The notes: generated by a model from the sequence alone, not told the origin. Shown: positions 11,069 through 23,540, counted from the first letter of the stretch. The stretch is 64,000 nucleotides of DNA from Lucinisca nassula (GCA_963580285.1 OY757025.1:116067900-116131899), one strand, 5' to 3'. Made by a program: numbers and translations.

Positions 11069-11320
11069 TTTTTTTTTTTTTTTTTTTTTTTTTTTGGGGG
11101 GGGGGGGGTGGTTTTACGGTCCTTTCAAGATTATTTCACTCATATCGAGCCGATAATCAGAGGTGGGCGAAAACCGGAGTACCCGGAGAAAAAAACACAT
11201 GATTTTCCGTTACAGAACTTTGCGTCTCACATGTGATCCGAGCGAGGCTCGAACCACAGCGGTGAGAGACCTAATGATTAAGAGTCAGTGCTTCTAACCA
11301 CTAGGCCACGGAGGCCCGTC
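11069..11320 (-). mobile_element. SINE-C, tRNA-derived, full length
   Basis: On the - strand the head reads GGGCCTCCGTGGCCTAGTGG and holds an A-box-like TGGCCTAGTGG (complement at 11298-11308) and a B-box-like GGTTCGAGCCT (complement about 11244-11255), as in tRNA-derived SINEs. The body contains CCGGGTACTCCGGTTTTCGC and ends AATAATCTTGAAAGGACCGT. A 27-T run at 11069-11095 is its poly-A tail, and a G run at 11096-11108 lies between the tail and the body. Confidence 0.88.
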
Positions 11321-11499
11321 TGTGCTCTAGAGGTAACACACCCAGTGTTTCCTTACTTTTGGAAAGATTATCCAATCACGAACTGTTCTAACGCTCTGGA
11401 TATGTTGTCATTTAGCACGAACTAGAATTGTCAAAAGATCTGAATATACCCCCACTTTAGCACATTTGTACAGAAATGCACAACCTCTAGATCACCAGT
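11321..11499. other. No gene seen
   Basis: Short unique stretch between SINE-C and the next tandem array. Confidence 0.5.
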
Positions 11500-12600
11500 C
11501 AGAAAGCCCACTGTTTCTTGTATGATATTAGTAATCATTACTGCATTGCATACCAATTTTATTGGTTCCAGAACATATTAACAGAAGCAAGGAGAAGGCC
11601 CTTGCATTGCATACCAAGTTTGAGGCTTCAAGATCTCGTATTTCCTGAGAAATCTTTGACGAAAATTTAAACATTGGCCTATATGGAAAGAAAGAAGAAT
11701 GCAAGAACAAATGAACAAATAAGCCCAGAAAGCCCATTGTCTCTTACACAATATAAGCCATCATTATTGCATGGCAAACCAAGTTTGAGGCTTGTGGCTT
11801 TTGTACTACCTGAGAAATCTTTGACGAAAAGTTTAACATTGGTCTATATGGAGAGAAAGAAGAATGGAAGAACAAATAAACAAATCAGCCAAAAAAGCCC
11901 ATTGTTTCTTGCACCATATAAGCTATCATTATTGCATTGCATACAAAGTCTGCGGCCTCTAGCTTTTGCAGTTCCTGAGAAAATTGGCCTATGTGGAGAG
12001 AAAGATGAATGAAAGAACAAAATGAACAAATAAACCGAGAAAGCCCATTGTCTCTTACACAATATAAGTCACCATAATGTCATTGCATGCCAAGTTTGAG
12101 GCTTCTAGCTTTTGTAGTTCCTGAAAAAAAAATTAACAGTGGTCTATATGGTGAGAAAGAAGAATGGAAGAACAGGGCCCAGTTGTTCAAAGCATCGTTA
12201 GCTTAACGAGCTCGTTAGTGGTCATATTGTTTACTGTTCTAGCAATTTAAATATTTAAAATTTTGGAATTTTTGCTGAAAAATGTGAGCAGCTTTTGCGC
12301 TTGCAAAAGCTGCTCACATTTTTTCAGCAAAAATATTAGCATATTTTCCATAGTAAATGATCAAAGTTTTAACGATACGTTAACTAACAACGTCGTTAGT
12401 TTTGAACAACTGGCCCCAGATGAACAAATAAGCCGATAAATCCCATTGTCTTCATCCAATACAAGTCATCATCATTGAACAGTATACCAAGTTTGAGGCT
12501 TCTAGCTTTTGTAGTTTCTGAGAAATCTTAGACGAAACATTGAACATTGGCCAATATGGAGAGAAAGAAGAATGAAAGAACGGCTGAACAAATAAGCAGA
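11500..12600. repeat. ~170-bp tandem array
   Basis: About six diverged units with TATATGGAGAGAAAGAAGAA, AGCCCATTGTCTCTTACACA and CCAAGTTTGAGGCTTCTAGC. Interrupted by the M7 MITE at 12177-12417, and its end is overlapped by a 5'-truncated SINE-A. Confidence 0.88.
12177..12417. mobile_element. hAT-like MITE, family M7
   Basis: Inverted ends GGGCCCAGTTGTTCAAAG and TTTGAACAACTGGCCCC, with a central palindrome GAGCAGCTTTTGCGCTTGCA. It sits in the 170-bp array between GAAGAACA and GATGAACA, a plausible 8-bp target duplication with one mismatch, which is why I suggest hAT. Confidence 0.8.
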
Positions 12601-12608
12601 TAATGATT

Positions 12609-12881
12609 GGCCTGCATGATGCTTCCACGCAGAGCAGAAACCGAACGCAACATGAGTACTGGTAAACCGTTTAGAGGGTCTAAGCCTGCCCAGGCAAAGT
12701 GTTGCGAGTTGGGTCGTCTAATACATATAAACCTTTTTTGTGTGTGTTGCAGGGCTTGAGATATCATTTCATCTTGGTGTCGGGTAAAAGTTCCACAAAA
12801 TTGGAAGCAACGTGTCCAAAATGACCTTTCTAGTGTTGATCTGGACGTAAAACCTCAATTCAAACAAACAAACAAACAAAA
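12609..12881 (+). mobile_element. SINE-A, 5'-truncated
   Basis: Begins at GCCTGCATGATGCTTCCACG and ends ACCTCAATTCAAACAAACA. It lacks the first ~40 bp. 12882-13157 after it holds no recognised feature. Confidence 0.85.
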
Positions 12882-13157
12882 TCATGGCTAACAGTTTTCA
12901 ACTTTCTGCATGAAATATTCATTCCAGTATGCACATTGACAATTTCCATGCAGATCCTTTCTTGGCACATAATGCAAGATAACTCTGGAATAAAAAGTTG
13001 CACAAATTTCTGTTTTGCACTTTTTGTACGAGGCTCAACTTGTGTTCAGTGAGTCAAAAGTCGACTTCTCATGGAAACTCACAAGTTTACTCAGAAGATT
13101 GTTTTACTGTATTTATGACCAGATGTTAAATGGTGGAATATAGCAAACAAATAATCT

Positions 13158-13628
13158 ATTACTAGATCTCTAGCCTGCCGTAGTATGAATGATCCGGTAC
13201 TGGATCTCTAGACTCCGGGGCCACATGTTTCTGTAGGATTCCTTAGTGTATGAGTGGGAAGATCTAGGACTAAGTCACTGAAATCAATGTCTGCGTTTTA
13301 TTGGCAAAAGTTATAGAAATTGAAGTTCAGGTTTGAGTAGTTTAGTAGCCTCAGCGTTGTAAATTGTTTTGAAGCTACTAACGTTGTATTGAAAGTTCCC
13401 GGAAAAATATCAAGCAGATAACATCTGAAAATCTTCGTTTACAATTCCCTGGACAATTAACGGTGTTCCATTACGAAAGCATACTCGTGCGATAGAGTGC
13501 ATTTTTTTTTTCACATCTCCAAAATGGCTACTTTTCTGATGAAAATCCGTGATATTTTTCATTTTTCTTATTTTCACTCCAAACATAGGTTGTGGGTGCT
13601 CGTTACGGCAGGCTAGAGATCTAGTAAT
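13158..13628. mobile_element. Putative element with perfect 25-bp inverted ends
   Basis: Positions 13158-13182 and 13604-13628 are perfect inverted complements (ATTACTAGATCTCTAGCCTG at the left). Just inside the right arm is a TTGTGGGTGCTCGTTA stretch typical of the M6 palindrome family, which suggests a composite. No target duplication or coding region found. Confidence 0.6.
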
Positions 13629-13639
13629 CATTCATCTTT

Positions 13640-13702
13640 TAGCTGTGCGTGGAAGCATCATGCAGCCTAATCTATTTCTCCAAGCCTCGATGGGCGGGGG
13701 CC
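13640..13702 (-). mobile_element. SINE-A 5' fragment
   Basis: Only the first ~63 bp of the SINE remain. 13703-13849 holds nothing recognised. Confidence 0.8.
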
Positions 13703-13849
13703 AATTTGCCTTCAACTGAGGAAATGATCGAATCGGGAAGAGCATTCCAATCGGGATGAAGGATTGAACCTTATGCCAGTTCTTGCAGTAGGAGTCTGAA
13801 ATGCCAATGAGTGATGATTTCTACAATAACAAGGTAATCTCATCACGTA

Positions 13850-14111
13850 AACACGCCTATATAATTTTGACCCCTTGAACCCCACTTGTATATAGTAAAA
13901 CTGGTGTTTACAGGGGTAAACCTTATTTTTCTTATTTCTGCTCTAAAATATAGGTTGTGGGTACTCGTTAGAACCGCCTCGATGAGGCGGTTTCTATCGA
14001 GTACCCACAATCTATATTTTGAGCAGAAATAAGAAAAAAAATCACAATATTTCATCTTAAAATTTTCATATTTTCGGCGGTAAAATTGACAATGTATTTG
14101 TATAGGCGTGT
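13850..14111. mobile_element. Palindromic MITE, family M6
   Basis: Outer inverted ends ACACGCCTATA and TATAGGCGTGT. The core palindrome (about 13925-14040) is built on GTGGGTACTCGTTAGAACCG and its complement. At least 12 cores of this family occur in the window. 14112-14329 is unannotated AT-rich sequence. Confidence 0.8.
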
Positions 14112-14329
14112 GGGTATAGAATGGAATCAGTATCTTCTCATTTGTATCAGCACTGAATGGTATTCTGCCTCTTTCTCATTCATTTGGTGCTATCAGATAG
14201 ATTTCATTGCTTTTCAGATGGGTTAAAATAAGTAACAATATTCTAATGAAAGAATACAATTAAAAGAATGGACTTTTCCAGTCTAAGGATGCTGGCAGCA
14301 CCCTTTAGACCTTTGTACAATAGTATAAG

Positions 14330-14455
14330 CTGAATCGGATGACAGGTGATCAGAAGGACGCGGGTTCGATACCTGCCGGGTCGGCAACATTCTTTCATGG
14401 AGATTGCTCGTTAAATATTTCTCCCCCTTCCACGGATCCAAGGAGGGCAGTTGTC
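14330..14455 (+). mobile_element. SINE-B, 5' part with tRNA-like B box
   Basis: Contains CAGGTGATCAGAAGGACGCG then GGGTTCGATACC (B-box-like) and GGGTCGGCAACATTCTTTCA. The 3' part is missing. 14456-14717 is otherwise featureless. Confidence 0.8.
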
Positions 14456-14717
14456 AATTAATAATTATAAAAGAGTAATTACATATTTTTTCACTTGAGC
14501 TGAAATTAATCAGTTTGTTTTTAAACCAATTATCAAGCGCAGTCCTTAATTTCTTTGATTTTCTTTAATCACCCTCTTTAAAAATATTGATGATCAATTA
14601 ATTTTGAAATTATAGGTATGGAGGATACTTCGAAAATTTGATTTCTTCAAAACCAGGGAAACTTGAAGCCCATTTGAGTACCATTCCTTTGGCGGTAATC
14701 AGCAAGGTGCATTATTG

Positions 14718-14905
14718 TCCGATGGGGATTTTGTCCATTTTATGGAGGGGATTTTGTCCACCTTGTAAAAATCACGAGGGGGATTATGGCCACCCTGTAA
14801 AAAGTTTCAAAGGGGAATTATGTCCACCTTGTAAAAACATGAAGGGGATTTCGTCCACCTATGCAAAAATGAGCAGAGGGGAATTTTGTTCTGAGGGGAT
14901 ATTGT
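14718..14905 (+). repeat. ~34-bp minisatellite, five diverged units
   Basis: Units of the type GGGGATTTTGTCCACCTTGT plus AAAAA-rich spacer. They leave a reading frame open across the array, but the repeat itself explains it. Confidence 0.85.
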
Positions 14906-14910
14906 CCGGA

Positions 14911-15005
14911 TACCGTCAGTTTCTGGCGAAAGAATGTGCACGCTTACGTTTAAGCCTGTAGACAGGTAAGTCAGGTAATCTGACCGACTCGATATGACCT
15001 TAGTG
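14911..15005 (+). mobile_element. SINE-B 3' part, split by SINE-A
   Basis: Runs from TTTCTGGCGAAAGAATGTGC to ATATGACCTTAGTG, then resumes after the inserted SINE-A at about 15335-15372 (TTGACTGGGTCGTTAAACTA). SINE-A is the younger element. Confidence 0.85.
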
Positions 15006-15324
15006 TCGTTTGTTTGTTTGTATGTTTAGTTTGAGGTTTAACGTCCCCGTCAATTAACACTGTAAAGGTCATTTTGGAGACGTTACTTCCAATTTTGTGG
15101 AACTTTTACCCGATATTGAAATGAAATGACATCTCAAGCCCTGTCGCCCAATGAAACAAATAGGGTTTATAAGCATGGACGGTCCGACCCGCACCGATTT
15201 GCCTGGGCAGGCTTACATGTAGACCCTCTAAGCAGTTTACCAGTACTCGTGTGCGGTTGGTTTCAGCTCTGCGTGGAAGCATCATGCAGCCCATCTATTT
15301 ATTCAAGCCCAGATGGGCGGATGA
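15006..15324 (-). mobile_element. SINE-A, full length, inside SINE-B
   Basis: Flanked by GACCTTAGTG at 14996-15005 and 15325-15334. Confidence 0.9.
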
Positions 15325-15372
15325 GACCTTAGTGTTGACTGGGTCGTTAAACTACAATATAAACAAACAATC

Positions 15373-16639
<1,267 letters not shown>

Positions 16640-16828
16640 TTAACCCTTATCCTGCTGTTCACGACAACCCCTATCATCCAGATCAGATGGCTGAAGCCAT
16701 CTGATCAGGATCTACACCGTTTGACATTCAGTTTATGAATTTGTAGGAATATTGCAATAAGTAATCTGATTGGTTCAAAGACAGAAATTGGTGTGGCTAT
16801 ATTGAATATTCAGCAGGATATGGGTTAA
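16640..16828 (+). mobile_element. TTAA MITE M2, internally deleted, in PARD3 intron 1
   Basis: TTAA at both ends, CCCTTATCCTGCTG at the left. The palindrome is shortened and lacks one AACAGTG arm. Confidence 0.88.
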
Positions 16829-16909
16829 GATGCTGGGTAATAGTCCCACTCTCAGAAAGGACCTAAATAGTGTTGATGGGGACATAAAACCACAACACAA
16901 ACAGACTGT
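16829..16909 (+). mobile_element. SINE-A-like 3' fragment, old
   Basis: GTTGATGGGGACATAAAACC and an A/C-rich tail resemble the SINE-A 3' end, with many changes. Confidence 0.55.
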
Positions 16910-17034
16910 TACAGACATATTACAAAATACTTGCCATGAATGGGCCTTTTGGTTGTACTTACCACAGGAGCCCAAATCAGCTATCGTACATGTATATTGT
17001 GAGGTGAGGGTCCATTAAATTTTGTTCAAAACAT

Positions 17035-17275
17035 TCTTTGCTGTTCTGTTAAGGAGCTTGTTAGTGGTCAAATTAATAACTTTTCTAGTAAGTACAATAT
17101 CTACTTATACTCTGATCTTTTGGCTGACAAAAATGTTAGCAGTTTTGCGTTGCAAAAGCTGCTCACATTTTTCTCTGCAAAAATAATAGTAATATTTGTT
17201 TGTCATATTAAATAATCGATTTTTTAACAATACAATAATTAACATCAGTGTGAGTTTTGAACAACTGGTCTCTAA
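17035..17275. mobile_element. hAT-like MITE M7, degraded
   Basis: Shares GAGCTTGTTAGTGGTCAAAT, TGCAAAAGCTGCTCACATTT and TTTTGAACAACTGG with the copy at 12177-12417. The left end is decayed. A second M7-like end (CAACTGGGCC) is at 17353-17362. Confidence 0.75.
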
Positions 17276-17401
17276 CAAAACTGCTAGGTAATATTTGTTT
17301 AAAATATTGTTTAAGCTGGACTGGCTGTTGTAAAACGTTCTTTGAGTTTCAGACAACTGGGCCTTTTACAGAAGTCATATTTCTGGCTTTCTTATTTCCA
17401 G

Positions 17402-17506
17402 GCTGTTGACCACTGGGTAAGCGTCCATTCTCTACAGACTTCCAGTGAGGGGAGTATACTAGACCCTGACGATACACTCTCAGATGTTGTAGATGACAGA
17501 GAACAA
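17402..17506 (+). CDS. PARD3: PAR-3 polarity scaffold, coding exon 2
   Basis: Acceptor CTTATTTCCAG (ending 17401) and donor CAA before GTGAGT (17507). The 105 bp encode 35 residues in phase 0 on both sides, running from AVDHWVSVHSLQ through EGSILDPDDTLSDVVDDREQ. This matches the second half of the PAR-3 N-terminal domain, where an aromatic WV or WI followed by HxL and an acidic LDxDDxLxDVxDD stretch is conserved. The acidic cluster is one face of the front-to-back self-association surface known for this domain. Intron 1 is 1162 bp and intron 2 is 7073 bp. Confidence 0.95.
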
Positions 17507-17553
17507 GTGAGTTATTATTACTAATTTGTATCAGACATCAGCCAGCCGTGGTT

Positions 17554-17895
17554 GGGCCCCCCACCATTAGTGCTTGGAGAAATAGATTGGGCTGCATGAT
17601 GCATCCTCGCAGAGCTGAACCTGAGCACAGTTGAGTACTGGAAAATCGCTTAGATGGTCTAAGCCTGCCCAGACAAAGTGGTGCGAGTCAGTCCCTACAT
17701 ATAAACCCTTTTGGTTTCATTGGGTGGCAGGGCTTGATATGTCATTTCATCTCAGTATCAAGTAAAAGTCTCACAAAATTGGAAGCAATGTCTCCAAATT
17801 GGTCTTCGGACGTTAGCCCCCCCCCCCCCCAGGAACGTTTGCCCCAAATTACCTAAATAATGTTGACAGGTCATAAAACGTCAGTTCAAACAAAT
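17554..17895 (+). mobile_element. SINE-A, diverged, with C-run insertion
   Basis: Starts GGGCCCCCCACCATTAGTGC and ends near CATAAAACGTCAGTTCAAAC. A poly-C tract with flanking bases (about 17812-17850) is inserted near the 3' end. Confidence 0.85.
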
Positions 17896-17924
17896 CAGCC
17901 AAACTCTGTCGGATGCTTACATGT

Positions 17925-18083
17925 ATCTGGCTGGTGATCAGGAGGTTGAGTGTTTGCTGGGGCCCGCAACATTCTTCTCATGGAAATTGATCATGAAAGC
18001 TTTTCTACTGTCACTCTCTTCCTTCCACAGATTCAAGAAAGACAGTTGTCAATTTCTGGCAAAAGAATGTACACTGTACTATA
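17925..18083 (+). mobile_element. SINE-B, 3'-truncated
   Basis: GGCTGGTGATCAGGAGGTTG, GGGCCCGCAACATTCTTCTC and TTCTGGCAAAAGAATGTACA are present. The 3' tail is missing. Confidence 0.82.
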
Positions 18084-18520
18084 GTGTTTCCCCCCGGCCC
18101 TTTTTTAGTATGGTGCAGCATTATGCCCTTTTTTCTCTTACGTCATGCCCTTTTTTCTAGCATCATTTTTAAGATAGAGTAAATGTTGTCCTACATTTTG
18201 GTACAAAAATCACTGAAATTTATCAAAAAATTACAAAGGATCATTCTAGCAATAAATTTGCCTATTTGACAGTCCATTTATGGTTGACTGCTAATCCCTG
18301 TTTATTCTACTTAATTAACTCATAACTGTGTTTGGATAGCAATTGTAAGTGACATCAATTAAAGAAGTGAAGTGTGAAAGTGTGCCTGACCAGTGTCATA
18401 TCAGTGTTTGGCCCAAACATGTACAAGACTTAATCTGACTTATCTAGTTTGCTTGCTTACAAATGTCACCAATGATGAATGTGACGTCTCTTCACTTTGC
18501 ATAGAAAATAGGCAGAATAA
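18084..18520. other. PARD3 intron 2, no feature seen
   Basis: AT-rich. A short run of diverged GCCCTTTTTT repeats lies at 18110-18165; nothing else recognised. Confidence 0.5.
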
Positions 18521-21457
18521 TTATGTCTCCCCCGAAAAAAATTTTTTCGGAGAGACATATTGTTTTTCCCCCGGGCGTCTGTCTGTCTGTCTGTCCGTCT
18601 GTCCGTCTGTCACACTTTCGTGTCCGCTCTGTAACTTGAAAACCGTTAGAGCTATCGTCACGAAACTTCGTATAAATATTAATCAGCATTAGACGACGTG
18701 CAGTACGCAAGAACAATAACTCTCGCATTTATACTTTTTGAATTATCTCCCTTGGAAGTTTGTTGGTATGTATATATGTATGGGCAAATCGTGTCCGGTC
18801 AATAACTTTCTTATTTTTTGATGGATTTTAAAATTACTCGGCAGAAATATTAACAACCATAAGATGATGTGTGGTGCGCATGAGGCAGGTCGGTACCTCA
18901 AAGGTCAAGGTCATACTTAGAGGTCAAAGGTCAAAAAAGGGGCCTTTTTTTCGTATTTGGTCAATAACTTTCTTATTTTGAGATGGATTTTAAAATTACT
19001 TGGCATAATTATTAACATCCATAAGACGATGTGTGGTGCGCATGAGGCAGGTCGGTTCCTCAAAGGTCAAGGTCATACTTAGAGGTCAAAGGTCAAAAAA
19101 GGGGCCTTTTTTCGTATTTGGTCAATAACTTTCTAATTTTGAGATGGATTTTAAAATTAATTGGCATAATTATTAACAATCATGAGACGATGTGTGGTGC
19201 ACATGAGGCAGGTCAGTACCTCAAAGGTCAAGGTCATACTTAGAGGTCAAAGGTCAAAAAGTGGGCCTCTTTTTCGTATTTGGTCAATAACTTTCTTATT
19301 TTGAGATGGATTTTGAAATCTGATAATCACATGGCAGAAATGTGAACCAATATAAGGCGATGTGTTGCGCGCATGACCCAGGTTGGTACCTCAAAGGTCA
19401 AGGTCATACTTAGAGGTCAAAGGTAAAAAAAGGGGCCTTTTTTCGGGTTTTGTCAATAACTTGCCTATTTTTAAATAGAATTTGAAGTTACTTGGCAAAC
19501 ATGTTAACTATCATGGGATGATGTGTTGCTTGCATGTTTCAGTTTGGTACCTAAAATGTCAAGGTCATACATAGAGGTCAAAGGTAAAAAAGTGGCCTTT
19601 TTTCGTGTTTGGTCAATAACTTTCTTATTTTTAGATGGATTTTGAAATTGCTAGGCAGAAATGTTAACCACCATGAGATGATGTGTTGCACGCATGACCC
19701 AATTTAATACCTGAAAGGTCAAGGTCATACATAGAGGTTAAAGGTAAAAAAAGGGCCTTTTTGTGTTCTGTCAATAACTTTCTTATTATGCCCCCAACTT
19801 TGAAAAAGTTTGAGGGGCATATTGGTTCTGGTTCGTTTGTCCGTCCATTACGCTTTTGATGCATAGCATAACTAAAGAACCGTGTATGCTAGGGTTTTGA
19901 AATTTCATATATGGATTCCTCATGGAAAATTAGCTGACACATATTTTTTTTCTCGTCCGGATTATGCCCCCTTCAAGAGTTATTGCCCTTTGAATTTTTT
20001 TTTTTTTTAATAAAATCTTGCCAGCAAGATATCTCAAAAACTATTGGAGCTAGAGCCTTGAAAGTTGGTGATTATATTGATGGTGATGAGTAGATGAACT
20101 GATTAACTTATGACAAAATTCCGAAAAATACTTTGTGAGTTATGGCCCTTTGTCATTTTGGTAATTTGTGCCCATTGTAATGTATGCTAAAAGTGATGCA
20201 TAGCATAACTTTAGAACGGTGTATGATATAATTTTGAAATTTCATATATGCATTGCTGATGGAAAATAAGCCGACGAGTATTTTTTTTCTCGTCAGGATT
20301 ATGCCCCTTTCAAGAGTTATTGCCCTTTGAATTTTTTTTAATAAAATCTTGTCAGCAAGATATCTCAAAAACTATTGGAGCTAGAGGCTTGAAAGTTGGT
20401 GAATATATTGGTGGTGATGAGTAGATGAACTGATTAACTTTTGACAAAATTCCAAAAAATACTTTGTGAGTTATGGCCCTTTGTCATTTTGGTAATTTGT
20501 GCCCATTGTAATGTATGCTAAAAGTGATGCATAGCATAACTTTAGAACCGTGTATGCTAGTGTTTTGAAATTTCATATATGGGTTCCTCATGAAAAATTA
20601 GCTGACGCGTATTTTTTTTCTCGTCCGGATTATGCCCCTTTCAAGAGTTATTGCCCTTTGAAATTTTTTTAATAAAATCTTGTCAGCAAGATATCTCAAA
20701 CACTATTGGAGCTAGAGCCTTGAAAGTTGTTAAGTATATTGGTGGTGATGAGTATATGAACTGATTAACTTTTGACAAAATTCCGAAAAATACTTTGCGA
20801 GTTATGGCCCTTTGTCATTTTGGTAATTTTTGCCCATTGTAATGAATCCTAAAAGTGATGCATAGCATAACTTTAGAACTGTGTATTCTATGGTTTTGAA
20901 ATTTCATATATGCATTCCTAATGGAAAATAAGCTGACACGTATTTTTTTCTCATCCGGATTATGCCCCTTTCAAGAGTTATTGCCCTTTGAATTTTTTTA
21001 ATAAAATCTTGTCAGCAAAATATCTCAAAAACTGTTGGAGCTAGAGGCTTGAAAGTTGGACCATGAGTCATGTGCAAGACCAAGGTCCATACCTCCAATG
21101 TCAAGGTCATACCTAGAGGTCAAAGGTTAAAAAAAAGGACAGTCAATAACTTCCTTATTCTTTGATGGATTATGAAATTACTTGGCAGAAATGTTAACCA
21201 TCATGTGACGATGTGTTGTACCGCAAAGGTCAAGGCCATACTTAGAGGTCAAAGGTAAAAAAGTGCTTTTTTTGTTTACGGCCAATAACTTTTTTATTTT
21301 TCTATGAACATTTTTAAAGTTACTATGCAGAAATGTTCATCTTCATTAGATGATGTTTTGCACACAAGACCCAGCTCAATACCTCCAATGTCAAGGTTAT
21401 ACTTAGCAGTCAAAAACGGGGGAGACATCTGTGTTTTTGTAGAAAAACAAATTCTAG
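18521..21457 (+). mobile_element. Helitron-like tandem-repeat element E3
   Basis: Begins with a hairpin TATGTCTCCCCCGAAAAAAA / TTTTTTCGGAGAGACATA, followed by GTCTGTCTGTCCGTC repeats. Then come ~165-bp units with GGTCAATAACTTTCTTATTT, GATGATGTGTTGC and CAAAGGTCAAGGTCATACTT. It ends GGGGGAGACATCTGTG and CTAG before TTT. The 5' hairpin, the pyrimidine-rich GTCYGTC segment and the CTAG end followed by T match Helitron/Helentron-type ends. E4 is nested inside. Confidence 0.75.
19787..21059 (+). mobile_element. Nested Helitron-like element E4, 3'-truncated
   Basis: Starts with a hairpin (ATGCCCCCAACTTTG / AAGTTTGAGGGGCAT) and TTTGTCCGTCCATTACGC inside an E3 unit. It carries about three and a half ~350-bp units with AGTGATGCATAGCATAACTT and TGAGTTATGGCCCTTTGTCA. 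The copy stops abruptly at 21059 where E3 resumes, without the usual terminal hairpin. Confidence 0.75.
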
Positions 21458-21524
21458 TTTAGCATTGAAGACAAAAGGGGGCAGATGCCTCCGTGGTGTT
21501 GTGGTTATGCTACTCTCCTTGTAA

Positions 21525-22756
21525 ACCAGGGGCCGCAGATCAATCCCGGGTTTCTCCAGACTATCGGAGGAGTCTTTAAACTGAGGCTCTGACTCCATAT
21601 GACCTTTAGTGTTGGTGAGACGTACATGTAAAACTCAAATACTCACTCTGAAAGCAAAGGGTAAGAGAAAGATCTTTTTATTCCAAGTTCAGAGATCTGC
21701 CCTTTCAGCAAGGTTGTGCATATTTAATGCATATTTAATGTGCCCATTTTACATATTTTCACGCACACCAGCCTCTGTAGCTCAGATGGTTGAGCATCTG
21801 ACTGGTGATCAGGGGGACGTGGGTTGGATGTGGCTTGAAACCCTTTGGCTTTTACATGTACCATGGATGAGTGGAAGCCTTTCTTTGGTCCGCAGGGAAT
21901 TCCTCCATTTACCATATAAGGATAATTTAGGGCGATTTTTTCTTTTATCTGGCAAATTTATGCTGTGTGTACTCATTAGAATCGCCTCAATGGGGCGATT
22001 CTAATGAGTACACACAGCATCATATAGAACAACAAAAAGATATCCCACAATTATCTTCATTACGTCTCCTGGTATGGCACCAATGGTAACCCTCCAGTAG
22101 TCAAACTACTACTGAAAGAAATTTTCATGGTCCCAAATCCTTTACCAGGGGCCGCAGATCAATCCCGGGTTTCTCCAGACTATCGGAGGAGTCTTTAAAC
22201 TGAGGCTCTGACTCCATATGACCTTTAGTGTTGGTGAGACGTACATGTAAAACTCAAATACTCACTCTGAAAGCAAAGGGTAAGAGAAAGATCTTTTTAT
22301 TCCAAGTTCAGAGATCTGCCCTTTCAGCAAGGTTGTGCATATTTAATGCATATTTAATGTGCCCATTTTACATATTTTCACGCACACCAGCCTCTGTAGC
22401 TCAGATGGTTGAGCGTCTGACTGGTGATCAGGGGGACGTGGGTTGGATGTGGCTTGAAACCCTTTGGCTTTTACATGTACCATGGATGAGTGGAAGCCTT
22501 TCTTTGGTCCGCAGGGAATTCCTCCATTTACCATATAAGGATAATTTAGGGCGATTTTTTCTTTTATCTGGCAAATTTATGCTGTGTGTACTCATTAGAA
22601 TCGCCTCAATGGGGCGATTCTAATGAGTACACACAGCATCATATAGAACAACAAAAAGATATCCCACAATTATCTTCATTACGTCTCCTGGTATGGCACC
22701 AATGGTAACCCTCCAGTAGTCAAACTACTACTGAAAGAAATTTTCATGGTCCCAAA
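21525..22756 (+). repeat. 619-bp near-perfect tandem duplication
   Basis: 21525-22137 and 22144-22756 are almost identical; one difference noticed is GAGCATCTGACT versus GAGCGTCTGACT. Each copy carries a SINE-B-type tRNA-like head (CTCTGTAGCTCAGATGGTTG) and an M6 palindrome (about 21960-22018 and 22579-22637). It is followed by a 34-C run. Recent duplication or an assembly artefact. Confidence 0.92.
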
Positions 22757-22759
22757 GGC

Positions 22760-22760
<1 letters not shown>

Positions 22761-22794
<34 letters not shown>
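22761..22794. repeat. Poly-C tract
   Basis: 34 consecutive C. Long homopolymers like this are error-prone, so the junction with the duplication should be treated with care. Confidence 0.95.
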
Positions 22795-22796
<2 letters not shown>

Positions 22797-22876
22797 GGAG
22801 TTCGAGCCATCGAAGATTGACTGTAGGAAATAACATGTATAGTTTGAACAAATTGACCTGAGACTGGTGAACTCTA

Positions 22877-23089
22877 TTAACCCATCTCTTGCTGAATATT
22901 CAGTTTAGCCACACCCATTTCTGACTTTGAACCAATCAGATTACTTGATGTAATTTATTTCTACTAAGCCATGAACTTAATGTCAAACAAAGTAGATCCT
23001 GATCAGATGGCTTCTTCAGAAGCCATCTGATCTGGATCTACACTGTTTCCAAAGATAGGGGTTGTCGTGAACAGCAAGATAAGGGTTAA
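22877..23089 (-). mobile_element. TTAA MITE M2
   Basis: 213 bp with TTAA at both ends and an intact central palindrome, in PARD3 intron 2. Confidence 0.92.
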
Positions 23090-23255
23090 GTTAACATAAA
23101 TTCACACCCGACTGAATGCATTATATTCATCTTCCACGTTTTCCGAAGAAATACATGTACATAGAGGTCAGAAAATGGGTCGCCATTCACGACATGCCGA
23201 AAATTCACGAGGAGTTACGAAAGGCGAATTTTTAGGCGATAGCATTGACTAATTA

Positions 23256-23487
23256 TCCCCACGTTTTTTAAGAAAAGTGGGGATATTGTTATCGCCTCCG
23301 TCCGTCTGTCTGTCCGGCTATCTCCTCCTATACCGTTCATTGGAATTCAACCAAATTTTGTGTGTGAGTTACTTACATGAATGGCTTCTGCAAGAGCACA
23401 TTAATTTTTGGACCAGCCCCCAGGGGTCCCTGGAAGAGGTCAAAACGTGGGGATTTGCGATGGCGCGCCATCGACTGCGCGATCTAG
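23256..23487 (+). mobile_element. Short Helitron-like element E6
   Basis: Starts TCCCCACGTTTTTT with a hairpin partner AAGTGGGGAT, then GTCCGTCTGTCTGTCCGG. It ends GTGGGGATTTGCGATGGC, hairpin GATGGCGCGCCATC, then CTAG. The 5' flank is A and the 3' flank is T. TC start, 3' hairpin, CTRR end and A/T insertion are the Helitron hallmarks. At 232 bp it is non-autonomous. Confidence 0.8.
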
Positions 23488-23540
23488 TTTATTCCTTGCA
23501 TAAAGATCAGTCTTATGTCAAATTGTTCGAACTATACACA

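Noticed and set aside
21779..21851. tRNA gene in the 619-bp duplication
   Set aside because: The A-box-like part is good, but the B box is degraded and the acceptor stem does not pair, so it is a SINE head.
21609..22623. Two identical 131-codon frames
   Set aside because: They come from the duplicated SINE-B/M6 segment and have no protein similarity I recognise.
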